A stretch of 64,000 nt of DNA from Lepidurus packardi (lineage: Eukaryota; Arthropoda; Branchiopoda; Notostraca; Triopsidae): assembly GCA_023053545.1 (NCBI GenBank), contig JAKZAN010000001.1:12540024-12604023 (forward strand), written 5' to 3'. Of the stretch, positions 12,701 to 25,700 are shown in pieces (the stretch's first letter is position 1; each line of letters begins with the position of its first letter). The notes below the pieces were generated by a model that saw nothing but the letters and a program-made list of their open reading frames with translations, ran no database searches and was not told the origin of the DNA. The position numbers and the translations under genes are program-made.

Positions 12701-15700
12701 CTTCTCCCCGAACGGTAAAAACGTTTCATACGACGAAGCTTCAGCATTTGTGACGTTTACGCCAAGTTTAAAGGTTAGCCAAAGTACTCTCCTGAGCTCT
12801 AACACTCCGGTCTTGGAAGGTTAAGGTAGAACGCTTTTACCACTGCAGTTGAGCCATTCCGGCCTGTAAAAGCTTTACACGTATAGCTCTTCAATTCCAA
12901 CTTAAAAGGTGGCCGGAGCTTATAGGATTCTCCAAGCACCTTGCCTTTGACAGATGAGACCAAGTTAAGGGCAATTAGAACCTGCCGCCGGTTTAGTTAC
13001 TTGTCCTATAGGTAAAGTTTTTCGTTTCGCGGGATCCATAAGGATCAGCTCTTTAAGTCATCCGAGTCTGAGCCAAGTAAGATTGACGAGGTCTTAAGAC
13101 CAAGAGGGGTTTTGTTTTAAAAGGTTTTTACTTGTACTGTAAGCGCGGGAGCCAGGCATAAGTCCTTTGCCCGATCCTTGCAGCTACTTTTGTAATTAGA
13201 TTGTACTTGACATGTGTAGAGTTTGGAAGAGGTCGCTTGCATCGCTTTCAGGCTGAAGTCAAATGGCTTCACTTCAACTCATGACCTGCCATGTATTGCC
13301 TCTAAGTCTCCTGATAAGCTCACGTGCGTATATACAGCTAGCTCTTTGGTCTTGGCGTTACAACGACCAATGTTGTCCTTGTCACATGCATGGCATCAGT
13401 ACTTGCATTGCTTAAGCTAGCTTTCTCCCTCGTGACTCCTTTAACAAAGGTGCAGGGCGATTCGTCTCTTTTTACAACTGATCTGCACTGGGGAAACTCG
13501 TGGAAACTCGAGAAACAACAAGTTTTCGTTGTCGACTCGTTTGGACTCCTTTTTTCTTCCAAGATAGTCTTCCTGGTAGACGAACTTGACTTTACCTAGA
13601 ATGGAGAAACAATGCAGAAATAAGGAAGACATACAGGTTTAAGGCATAAAGAGGGTCGGGAAGCCTTATTATTGTTTTGCGCCCCGCGGCAGAAGCAAGC
13701 AGCTGACACTTTTTGGCCCAAACTTTGGGCTTTGGGGGTTCTCGTCAATAGGCGCAGAAATGTATGTCTCACTCTGCCAACTCAACTCAAGCCAACCACT
13801 TTTGCTCCTTCTCTCTCTCTCTCTCTTTCCGCAAGAGCAGCTCCACCCTGTCGATCGTTTGGCTGCCAGCAAGGAGAGCAGGAGAACCTGGAAGGGAAGA
13901 GATGAGGGGGGGGGGGGGGTACCTTCTTCAAACTTTTGTTCGAAATTCTCATTGCAACCGAAAGTGCGGCAATTGCCAACAGAATCAAGAGAATAAGCCT
14001 TTGTTCTGGGCCCCTCTTCCCTTTGAGGTATCAAGTATTGACTCGTCTCGTTCGGGACCCCAAACTTGATCCTTGGCAACAAAAGAAAACTGTGCTCAAC
14101 GACACTTTGCGAGGTAACTTTAGCTCCCTTCCTATCCCCCATACACCTTTTCATGTGAGGAGGGACCGTACTGTGAAATGACGGCAGAGATTGACAATGG
14201 AAACTGTTGTTGAACTCGAGTACGGCACGGTCTGTCTAGCTTGAGCTAAAAGGTTGCAATTTGAAAGCCGACTTTCTCGCCTTGCGCTTGTGGAATTCAT
14301 GTGGCTTGGGACCACTTTTCTCCGAAAAAAAGACAAAAAAGGAAAAAGGACGATCCCCCCTAAGGCGATCTTCCGCTGTCTGGCTATGATTCTTGTTCCC
14401 AGGAGGCTCAATATTGGCCGAGCCAAGGATGTGGATATGAGGAATCTGGTCCAGTGGTTCCCCATTTCATCGTTCTAGAAATATTTCTGGGCTCACGAGT
14501 GTACCCACTTCTTGGGCATTCCCGCGTCGTATACCTCATGGCGGCTGCCCCAAAGCGTGACTTTGACTCTGGATGACAACTCAATGAGACAATAGTGTCT
14601 CGTCCTTCATTTGGTAGCCGCTACGTCGGTACAATAATACTCTTTTTTTGCTGTGTGTTTTGCTTGGTATCTCTTCTGTCCAGCCTCTTTTTTCGTTTCT
14701 TTTCCTCCACTTGTTTTTATCTTTGGTCATTGGGGGGGGGGGGGGGGGGGGGGCAGGAACGGAAAGTTGGAAGGTAGTTATCGAGGGGCAAATAAAACCT
14801 GATTCTCTAAGTCGGTACCTCTTTTACGCTGTGTGCTTCAAAATGTTCTGGGTGGCTCGAAAAGCCCCCAGGCAGGCCTGTTAGAAGGAATGAAGCCCGA
14901 AGACAATCTTTCGAGGAAGTGAAGAGCGTCTATCAGGGATGCTGACCATTTAGACGGACAGCAAGCCTTTCGTTTCGTTTCTTGTTTTGTTCTTTTTCGT
15001 TTTCTGGGGGACTGTGAGACTCTTTACCTCATTTCGTCTATTGAGCATGCTAGCCGCGGAGTTGGAGGGGGTCGCTTCGTCCGCAGGGACTTGGTGGCGC
15101 GTGTAACAGGTTCAACGCTCCAACGACCAAACGTGTAACGTCCGCGGAGAGAATTGAACTGAACACTCTGCTTCCTACACTCCTTTCTCTTTCAAAAAAG
15201 AGAAGCTCTTTTCCTCGGCAGAAGAAAAAGAAAAAAATAAAGATACACGAAGAAAAAAAATACGAGCTCACAGTTAAGGTCCTAGATCAGCACAAACGCC
15301 AAGTGCAGCAGCTAGTGGCAGAAATAGCTCACGCCAAGTTATCTGGTCTATACCTTTTTCGGGTCAAATGGTCCAGAACGATGTATTCAGTACTTTTCTG
15401 CAGCTTTTTTTAGAAAACAAAAAAACTAAATGGAAGAATTCCGTTTGATGGCTCTAAAATGATTCCTACTTTTGAGCCGCAGACGTTTGATTTTAGTGTT
15501 CCCATACGTTCGTCTTCTTCAAACGCTGCAAGGATTCAAAAAATAAATTAAACAAATTTTCCGTAATTTAGAATTCAATACTGTGATACCTTTTCATGCG
15601 ATTAACGTGTAATGTTGGAGTAGAAAGGAAACTGCGATGGAATTACGGCCTTGGTTTATAACTATTCATAAAATATTTTAAAAAACATGATTAAAAACAT

Positions 15701-17786
15701 TAATGATTAAATAAGGTTTTGGACCTTCTGCCCAGCACGAAAAAGAGAAAAGAAGAAAAACCCGAAAGGGGTAAATTGGATCGAGTTTACTGCGTTCTTC
15801 ATGTCTGTCGAAGATTCATATGACTACTTTGTTTTCCCTGCGAAAGATGCCGTAGTGTACGAGACAGAATATGAGGATCGTAAAGTAGCTATAGAGAGCC
15901 GATGGTTTAGGTCCTTTCCAGGGACCTAACGCTTTCTTGTGCTCTCGAAGAAGATTCGGGGACACAAATCATTGGCTTCTTCTTTCTATTGCACACAACC
16001 TATACTTTCCTTTTTCCTTCTGGACTATTTACCTCTTCCACCGCGTGTTTTCCCTTCTTCTTCTTCTTATGTACTTTGGGATAGAAAATAAAATAAAATT
16101 GGTTTTGGCTGTTGCTCGAGCTCAAATTGGAACCTGGGAAGTATAGAAAGGTAGAAATATCGAGCAGCGAGGCTAGAAAGTTGAATGCGAAGGACATTAG
16201 CATCATTAATTCCAGTTTCAGGTTCTGACGTCACGGTAGGGACAACGCAAGCAATTAGTTCTTTATAGCTGTTGTATTCGGAAGGAATATAATCTCAAGA
16301 CGTTTTTTTGTTTTGTTTTTTATTTTAACCCAACATTTGTCTGTGTCACCTTGAAACAAAAATAACCAGGAACTAATTCCTGATTTCATCCTAATGATGT
16401 CTGCGTAGGCCGGACATTCATTTAATTCATTTAGTAGTATTACCTTTTGACATGGGCGTGTCGTTTTGGGTTCTCTTCACCCCCCAGATGCAGAACAAAG
16501 CTTTTGCTTTTGCTTGTGGCCATGTTTGGAACGTAATCAATTTTTTGTTTCAAACTTTTACCGGAGAATTACGATCGATTCTTCTTTCTTTTTTTTTTTT
16601 TTTTTACATTTTTTAACCTTTTTTTGGTGGAGATTTTTATAAGCACCCTTTTTTAATTCCCTTGTTTTACGAGTCTTCATAAGGAAAAGATAATACGGGA
16701 GAAGGAAACAACATTTTTTATGTCCGTCTCCCTTGTCTATTGTCTATGGATTGGATTGCCAATATAACGATACCATTTCTGCCGGTACGGAGCTTAACGC
16801 TTTCGGATATAAGGCTTAGTGCGCTATCTATGGCCCCTGGACCATTGTGTTACACCTGACAATGAGCTCGTAACATGTTTTCAGACAAACCCCCCAAGCT
16901 TTTATGTTCCACCTGACCAAACGAGGCGCTCTGTGATTTACGCGAGCTATTGCCTTGGGGAAGTATAGCAAGCACAGGAATCATGTAACTCAGCCCGTCT
17001 CATCACAGATTCTCCGAGATGTGCTTCGCAAGTACTAAGGGAGGGTTTTATCTTAGGTTAGACGACGGAATGTTCTTCTATGACAGAGACATTGGGTTTC
17101 CTTAAAGGTTTATGTGCCTTTTCACAATAGGCAATCCGCTTTTGTCTTGGTCCACTGCCGCCTGTGTGATCTCGACCCGGGTAGCACCGTGGTTTGCTGT
17201 TATTTCCGCTAATGACTCCGTATCCCAAGGAACCCTCCTTTGTTCACCTTACGGGTAATTGGCTCATCCCAACGCTATCTAGTATTATGTATACTCTATA
17301 GTAATATCTATAAATAAATGTATTTGCACGTCCAGCCGCTCCTCCCTTCAGCGCCAACACTTTTGTAACGTGTTCAATAAACTAAGGGTCGTAATCGGCA
17401 AGTATTGTCCGAGCTTGTTAGCGGTGTCATTAAGCGAATTTTACGTTTTTTTTATATACAAGTCCTTCAGGTCGTTAGAAAAGAAGGTTACATAACTCAT
17501 TTCCACTCCTTGCATGGATTCCCTGCCGCTTGCATTGTTGTCCATGGGAAGGGACTGTATTTTGTATTGCCGTACCCCGATTACTTTATGAGGAGGTACA
17601 AGGGTTGAAGAGACACTCCCATTTTTGGGGTACAAAACTACTAACCGCCAGTTTTGTATAATGTTTTATATTTTTTAAAAAAGCGGATAACGTTTATTTG
17701 CATCGCTTCTGGCGAGCCCGATGTGAAAATTATGAAGGGTATTTTTTGCTCGCAAGAGTGTCCGAGAGGTAATCTGCCACTTTCAG
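12701..17786. other. No firm gene; long G run
   Basis: Carries fading traces of the CTCCGG repeat to about 12.9 kb, G runs at 13906-13919 (14 bases) and 14732-14753 (22 bases), and a 17-base T run near 16589-16605. One plus-strand exon-like item lies at about 17130-17250: acceptor TTTTCACAATAG, a stop-free frame and a GTAATT donor. Two frames compete, so it is not called. Confidence 0.4.
14732..14753. repeat. 22-base G homopolymer
   Basis: The longest of at least nine pure G or C runs of 13 bases or more in the window. The others are at 11366, 13906, 22527, 28514, 31098, 38725, 38824 and 61784. Such runs can form G-quadruplex or slipped structures and are prone to length error in sequencing. 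Confidence 0.95.
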
Positions 17787-17955
17787 ATTGTTGAGTGCCA
17801 AAAGAAAAACAAAGATACGCTGGGCGTCTCCCTTATTTTGGGAAAGTCTGGACTACCTGATACTATGTCTAATATGGACGACTTGAAAATAATTGGAGTC
17901 CAGCGGAGAGGAAATCCAGTTCAATTATGTGCAGTAAGAATGGAAGACCGCGTAT
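17787..17955 (+). CDS. Candidate internal exon, PDZ-like translation
   Basis: A 169 nt stop-free exon lies between a good acceptor (CTGCCACTTTCAG) and a consensus donor (GTAAGTACAA). It enters in phase 0 and leaves in phase 1. The translation runs IVECQKKNKDTLGVSLILGK, then about 11 residues, then DDLKIIGVQRRGNPVQLCAV and RMEDRV. The order LGVSLIL (like the GLGF carboxylate-binding loop and strand B), KIIGVQ, then a hydrophobic residue before RMEDRV (like the usual R-x-GD-x-I) is that of a PDZ domain. These domains bind C-terminal peptides of membrane proteins. The glycine usual before the Asp is Glu here. Residues expected after the domain core would lie on a downstream exon I could not identify. 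The other forward frames contain stops. No gene symbol is offered and chance remains possible. Confidence 0.35.
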
Positions 17956-19514
17956 GTAAGTACAATATATAGGTTTACGTTATTATTGTAAATAATATAT
18001 AGTGTGTACTGTGTACTAAGACTATGCATATACACATTCCATGGGGATTCGTTCCAGAGCGCTGGCTGTTATATGACTGGGTTCGTGTACACTAGCGTCT
18101 TTCTTCGCGTTTAGCTCCTGTGTACTTACCTCGGGTTGCATTATTGACTCCGGGCTGACACAACAAAGATAGACCGATCTGAAACCAAACTCTGTGTTCC
18201 ACCCTGAACTTGAGCTAATTCTAACAAGTTTGGTCAAGACTTAAAGGGCAAATCTCCTTAAAAAATTCGACGTTGTTTAGTAGTTATAGAAGCGTAAAGT
18301 TGGTATTTTGACACAGCATTTTCAAATCATTCTTAAGAAGAACGAATCGAGAGATTTCCACCTAGCCATTTCCTAGCCGGTGTCTTATGACTTTAGGCTC
18401 CCCTTAGCTTATTGATGCGAAACCCTCACAGATGGCGCAGATGTTTGTTATGGTTTTTGTGAAAGCCTTGTGCAAGATAGTAAAAAAAGGAAGAAATATG
18501 TAGCTAATTGCCGACCTGTTTGGCTTCTGGAAAATGTAACTAGCAGTTAACTGTCAAATAATTATTTCATGAAATGCGTTGATTTTACCGAAAAGTTCTT
18601 CCGAAATTCCCTATGCTAACCGCCTATACCGAGCTAAGGTGTAGGGGAGCCTTAAGGATCTCCGTCGAAAGGGATTTGGGCGAATGGGATTTGGTGGGTC
18701 ATCACCGTACCATACCGAGTATTAACGGAAACTGAACTAAAAACAACGTTGAACGACGAGTATCCCTGCTGAGGAACTAGAGGAAACGCCTGGCAAGACG
18801 AAAGGGGGACGAAGCAACAATTCTCGATGACCAAATGAGCTGGATTAATTAGATAGAATAGCTTTTGGGGCTCTCGAAATAGTGGGGCAAATAGAGCCGG
18901 AATTGTATAGTAACTACGTTTCTGCTCTACAGGATTTATGTTCCCACAGCTTGATCCGGGGGTTCTTGTCGTCCGATGTTGTGCGGAATCTCTGGGCCGT
19001 TTGTCACATTTCGCTGTGTGTCATGTTTTTATTAGGGCTTTTAGAGGAGTAACGAGTCTTGGCGTTTGGCTTTGGTATGGCATAGCATGATACCGTGGCA
19101 CCTCGTCGGCCGCCCAGGCAATTAAATTCTTCGTTATGCCACTCGTGGTGAGAATTAGCCCAACCGCTGTGAGCACATAAATTCTGAACACTACGTCGCT
19201 TCCGAAAACCGTCCCCTTTCTGTTTTTCCTACTCATTGGGGGGTGAACAATTGTTTCGAGTGACTTTTTCCCTCTGATTTATTTATGTTCGGTACTTGCT
19301 GTTGCTGGTACTTTATCGTAAATGAAATGAAAAAATGCAATGTTAGTAAGTCAGTTTGGTCCCTTGACTTGCTGACGGTGCTTTGAGTACCATATCTTGA
19401 AAAAAACAAACAAAAAGAATCACAAGGGAAATTTATGGCTGCGTTGGCACTTAGGTAGTGTTTGCCCCTTTTTCGTTTCGTCGCGACCTCCGGAGATTTG
19501 GACTCTTAACTTTT
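17956..19514. other. No firm gene; one weak minus-strand exon
   Basis: A minus-strand consensus donor (GAG then GTAAGTACACAG, about 18133) closes two competing open frames of roughly 100 nt starting near 18215. Because both frames are open, neither is called. The rest shows nothing recognisable. Confidence 0.35.
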
Positions 19515-19750
19515 TTTTTTTATCAGAAGATATTTGCCAAAATTTTGCGTATTTCTATTAGAGTTCTGTTCTGATTCCATCTCCGACTAACTAGAATTTT
19601 TTTATTGTTCTCGTAAGATTTTTGTAAAAAGTTTCTGTATTTTGGTAGAGTATTTCTTCTCGGGTTCCATCTCCGACTCGGAGTTTTTGGTTCTCATAAG
19701 ATATTTGCCAATTTTTTTATATTTTTTATTAGAGTTCTGCTCCGGTTGCG
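19515..19750. repeat. Diverged tandem repeat, three units of 83-88 bp
   Basis: Units begin near 19527, 19615 and 19698 with AAGATATTTGCC-like sequence. They carry TATTAGAGTTCTG and CCATCTCCGACT in the same order. AT-rich and non-coding. Confidence 0.65.
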
Positions 19751-22700
19751 GAAGCGGAGCGAGCAGTATCAGTGCCAGATAGGCTAGAAAAGGGTAAAGA
19801 AAAAAAGGAAAAAAACAAGCAGAGAACTGTGAGTCCCTGTGCTGTGGGATGTTCCCCATTTGCATTCAATTTGAACGGATTGCGGGGCGCCTTCGAGTTA
19901 GTGCTGGGAAAGAATCTGGGGTTACAATAGACGATGGGGTGAAGGCTGTTGTGCTGCTGTCATGGCTCATGAATAGCTATCAGTTCTGTGCACTCCTCCA
20001 CCAACGTCTCCTTCTCTGTCCTTCTCTGTTGCCGGCCTTATTTCCCCCCGCGCGGAGTTGGAAATGCTAGTGTAGCTATTTTGCATATAACCCCAAAGTA
20101 TCAACTGGGAACTTATTGGCCAGTATAGCCCCATTGTTAAGTCTTTTCGCATGTCACCAGAAACTTGGGAAGTTTCGCCAGCGCTGTAAACTTACAAAAA
20201 ACCTGCTCCACTCGCTAGTAAATTGCGACCAGAAGAAGGGGGTCTTTGGGTGTGCGCGACACCAGAGTCCTAAATCTGCCAGTCGTGGCGCTGGTGAGCA
20301 GCGATCTCTCCCCTTCCCTTCCTCCCCGTTCCGCTTTACAGCTCCATTTCAACAGGTCTGCTGCTGCTGTGTGTTGGGGGTAAACAAACTTGCTGCTGTG
20401 GTCCCCCCCATCCCTGAAGTAAGCAATAAAAAGCTTTAGAATCAAGATTGGGCCCTACAGCGTTACGCTTGGTGTGCAGTTTGAGTTTGAATGAGCTCGA
20501 GGAGAATACAGGCTATCAGTTGCAGACTGACTCGGCTTGATGTATGTGGGATGCTCTCCCCAAAGAAGAAGACGCAGAGGGAGGGGGGCAAATGGAGAAG
20601 AGGCAGGTTCATTGAAGCCTGCAAGTAATGTTTCCCAGGGAGAGCTTGTCATCCATTTGCATACGAATGCCTTAAGTCTGAATTTCCTTTCCAGTTCTTC
20701 CCCCTTTGGTCGTAAGCCACATTTCTTCGCTCGCGCGTTAGAAAAACGACGTCGCTTACTCATCCGCGTTAGATATGCAGAGATGTCTTCCTTCTTCTTT
20801 TTCCTCTTCTCAAGACTCAAAATGTGGAATCTATTCTTTCCTTCTTTCTTTTTCTAAAAAGGGACAAACCGCTTTCAAGTATCCGAAAAAAAATTGGGGT
20901 TAATGGTCGCCGCAGTAATGCGTTTCCCCTCCCAGCAATCTCTCATCGTCGAGTCCCCCTTACAGTACTACTCCTCATGCTCTAAAGCCTGGTTCAATTC
21001 TAGAATGTAGAGGGTAACGTGGATCCGGCATCTGTCACGTACGCAGAGTGCGTAGCAAATTCACTTGTCGCGTTCCCAGAACCACAGCTCATCCGATGAG
21101 CTATATCCACCCCATTTTCCGAAGCTTTGACTTATGACCCAACATGTCGCATCCGAGAGCTGTGCCAGTGTCCTAGGGTAAATAGGACGCACGCTGAGGG
21201 GTGAGTGGGGGTAGAATAGTTTCAGCCTCTATAACCGAGTTTTTGGTAAACAACCACTGAGATGCATACAGCTCAGCCCGCTCCCAGGGACATGACATGT
21301 TGCAGTGTGGCATCAGAAGCTAGACAAACCCCGTGAACCCTTTCCCCCACTTCCGTTACTGACGATGCGGCTCATTGTGTCTTGTTTTGACAGCCTGGGG
21401 TGGGGGCTAAAGGAACCCCTTTGCCAAGGGGTAAAGGCGATCGGTCCCTTCTATCTTGGCAGCTTTGTATAGCACTTGTATACGTAATAACCCATGCAAC
21501 TATCGTCAATGGAGTCTTTTCGGCCGCCTAGGAATTCACAACAACAATGAAAATGGACAAGCAAGACGAGACTGTTCTTCAGTTTTCTTTGTTGTCATAC
21601 GCAAATGTCGACTGTGGACACGGTCCTACGACTGGGGGAGGCGGGAACGCCAGGGGCTATTGTACTGGCCGCCTTATAACTCTGGCGATGTTTCTTACTA
21701 AGATTACCGAAAAAAGAAGACGCTTGATGAAAAGGAGGATAAGACTGGCATGTCCCTTTTTAACGAAGACAAATAAAGTCAGGGGGAGGTTGAATGACGA
21801 TGGCATGAGACAAGGGCAAAGGTTCCAGGAGACAGTGAGAAAGGGACTATAGCCAGCCGAGCTATACAAGTAGATAGGCTAACGGAGCGACGGACGACGA
21901 ACCCAGGACCCGCAGGAGCTTTTGTCCATTTTTCACGATAAGGATGACAAAAGCGAAAAAATTGAGGGTGTGAGAAGAGATTGGCTAAAAGGGTGGTATC
22001 TATGGGAGTGGAGGGAAGGGAAAAGGAGCCTAGATGGAAGTCCGCGGGAGTTTGCACAAGAACGAACTCGGTTCCGTAATTGATGACGAGGCTGTCGCTG
22101 TCAGAGCAACTCCGTGGGACATTAGGACATTGCCAGGGGGTGGATAGAGGGTGAGGTGTGCTGAATTCCCTGGCAGTGGCAAACGCCCAAAAGAGGTGCA
22201 TTGGCTCGGACAGAAACGAAGACACACAATAGATATCCTGGTAATCAGCGCCGACAACCCGTGGACTTGGGGGGAGTTTCTCCACGATCAGGGGAGTTTT
22301 TAGCCTATTGCCAAGGAAGTACACAAAGCGAAATGGAAGCTTCAAGAAATGCAACAAGAGAAATCAATGCTCAAAGGTACCAGGGATCGTACAAGTCGAG
22401 TCTTCTGTCGGCAACAGGAGGAATTCCCCGTGGTGGTCGGTGGTGACGGTGTCAAGCTTTGACGCGCTGCTTGTGGACTCGCGATTCCGCGAGTCGACCC
22501 TCCTGTAGGACAATGGGAAGTAACACGGGGGGGGGGGGGGGGTTGAGTGAGCCTTGTTACGGAGCAACATGTGTCGTGGGCAGAGGGAATGCTCGGCAAA
22601 TGACCGTTAAGATAGATCATTCATTCCCTCTCCTGAGGAATTAGCTTTTGTAGGAAAATCATTAGTGGGTCTGATTTTACCCCATCGTCAAATAAGACAG

Positions 22701-25700
22701 AGCCAATTACAATGCCAGGTTATGGTTTGCATTAATTAATCTATTTACTTTTACTATTGAGAAACTGCTGCTTCCTAGATAAAAAGGGGAAGGATCAGGC
22801 TGCTAACCTAAGCAGTTCTGGATGAAGGTTTCGAATCCTTTGGTGGGATGGAACAACTTGACTCAGGCGACTTAGGTTTTTGCTGACTTAGCGTGGGGTT
22901 TTCATGGATCCGTGGACACATGTCAGGAGTACTTGAGCATTTACAGCAAACCGAGTAATGGGGAACATGTCGGGGCAGCGAAAATTCCCATGGATTGTTC
23001 CCTGCATCTCAAGTACTTGATTGCGGGTGAAGCTATACTTGCATTGACGTCATAAAAAGAGCTGACCAGCTTGTATCGTTTTTATAATTTTTTTTATATA
23101 CTTGCAAGGGAAAAAATAGTTCGATTGTGTCATTTTCGCCAAGTTGGCGGTTTGTAAAGCCTCTTGTTGGACTTCTATGTTCCCGACCTTTGCAACTCGG
23201 CATCGATTCAAAGTCATATGGATGGAATTGAGATAAGCACCAAATGTGGAAATGCAAAGACAAGTCCATGGAGACGACTTCTGGATTTCTGTATGGCAGA
23301 GACAGCTCTATAACTCCCACCCCAACCACCCTCTTTTCAGTCCCTCCAAATATGAAACGCCCGAGTTCTTCTGTCCTTCTTGGCTGGCAGAGATCCTGAT
23401 TCTGCTGACGTCCGTGTTCGGCGGTCGCTGTGGCGTGGATGAGATGAGGTGGCTGAAATGAGGATTCGAGTTCCACAAGTTGCTGACAATGCAAGGGGAC
23501 ATCTATTGCACCATGCTCTCTCTCTTTCTCTCTTCCCATCTCGGGCAAACATGGAAGCGCCAGCTTGTTAAAGACTTAGATTGCTGTGTAGCATGTAGCA
23601 CAATCGCTATTACTTCTCTTATAGCCTTCTATATCTCCCAAGAGCAAATTTGCACAGCCAAACTAAAACCTCCCGGAGACAAATGTAATTTTCTCTGTGC
23701 CTTTAATGGCCTTTAAACCTTTTCTTTCTCATTTCCTGTTACCAATACAATATCGATCATTTCTTCGTCCTTCTTTTAACACCTTTTTTTTACAACCAAT
23801 TCTTCTTTAATACAGAAATAAGTCGTATAAATACAATAGAATTCAGAAACGGATACACTATTTTTCTCAATACTCAATCGTTTCTGGGTTAACTTCATCA
23901 AATACTATACGCCAGCTACATTCCTTCCAAACTTGTGGAATGTCACATTACTTCACTAATCTTCCTAAGTATCAGGTATTTCTTAAGGCTTGGAGCTAAT
24001 TGAAAGGTTAGTCGGACAGTAATTGAGCTGAATTGAACTATATTTTTACAAACGATTCTATTATTTCTACTTCTATTATTATTATTGTATTTACCATTAT
24101 ATTTTAAACTAATAAAAAGTAGGTTAATGCTTTTTGCCAGTCTGTATATTAGTCGGCTTTTATATATCGTTTATTATTATTATTGCTATTTTCTTGTTAT
24201 TTCTTTACTGTCAGTTAACTACCAGCTAAAAGTCCGTAGTCCATCAGAACTTACGCTGCTCGAGCGATTTCCTTGCGGCGTAGACTCTTTGCTGGTCTAA
24301 ACTCGTCGGAATTTGTCAACAATAGCGTTGCGGCGAGCATACGAAATGTACCTGATCAAGGATCCTGGCACAGGGGCTCATGTCAAAGAAATTTTCTTTT
24401 TTTTTTCTTTTATTCCTTTTTCGTGCTGCTTTTCCCTTCCGTAAAGATACGAAAAGGTCCCTTTTTAGTTTAGTCTCTACGGCGCAGTAGTAGTAACAAT
24501 ATATGTAGCAGCAGTGTTGCAGCAATGCTTTATACACCATGTCCCATTTAGTATTCTTGTTCGTCACGCATGAAAAAGCCAGCCGCTTTATAAGAATTCC
24601 TTGCTTTGGCCTTGTATTTCGAGAATCTCGAAAATGGAAAAATGGAGGAGCAGCCTTGTATGCAGAGAAACATCACATGTGTGTATACATTGTGTTCTTC
24701 AGAACGTCGACAGAAGAAACCTTTTCACAACTTAGGTTAACAAAAAAATCAAATAAAAAAAAATCCAACATTATGCATCTGTGCTGATGGAGTTTGACGT
24801 TGATTCGGCATGATTGTAACAACAGACAATTTCGTTCTAAATTTTTTATTTATTTTTTCCCCGAAGAAACCCAACTTTTCAGAAATGTTTCTTTCCCCTT
24901 CCTCTCTGCAGTTATTTTCTAGCTTTTGTAGTAACAAGAAATAAAATTGTCAGAGGGTGCAAAGAGAAATGATTTACACTTTCCTGATATTCGCTCGCGA
25001 ACCCGTTAAAAAAAGGAAGTCTTAAGCCGTTTCCCAAACTTTTTGGATACGTTTTCCGTATATCTTTCGACAGCTTCTTCGGGAAAAAACAGGCCATTGC
25101 TGAAGATGGGTTTGGAGGGTGGGGAAGGGATTGAAAGTTTTTAATGTGGAACGTAAGCTAGTAAGGCCAACCCTAGTTTATCTATGCAAAAAAGAAAAAG
25201 AAATATAGGTTTGCCTTGACTTTTCTCAACCATTTTCTCTTTCCACTTGACGGAAGAATCTGTGTATAAAGCTCGAGTGTTCATTGCAGCAAACAGGAAA
25301 ACTGATACAAGGAAGGAAAAGGGAACAAAGACTCATCTACACATAGATTTCCACGCTATTTTTGAAGTTTTTGGGCGCCTCCACAGCGCCCTTATCATCT
25401 TTACGCTCGGGAGTACAAAAGTTTTCGCATGAATCGCTTCACGGACTTTTGCTGTTCCCCCAGGCGCCCCTTTGGTCTATGGGGTTTGCCCCCGGGGGAA
25501 CAGAACTCGGCGGCTCTAGCGCTTCTGACTCCGGCTTCGTGTACTGTGCATGCTCATCATACCTTTCACTGGACTTCTGGCTTTCTGAACCTGAAATTCA
25601 TAAAACGTGGGAGCGCCCCCTTCAGCATGATGGTATAGCGAGGAAGAAGGGCAGCAGTAATCTTGAGCCTTCCATAGAAAACCATTTTGGAAGTGCTGTA

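Noticed and set aside
21779-22357. 192-codon minus-strand frame
   Set aside because: No domain, no splice support, and competing plus-strand frames over the same bases. Length alone is not exceptional for this GC level.
22780-22860. tRNA-like B box (GGTTTCGAATCC)
   Set aside because: It has one base too many for a proper T-loop, no matching A box and no foldable acceptor stem at the right spacing.
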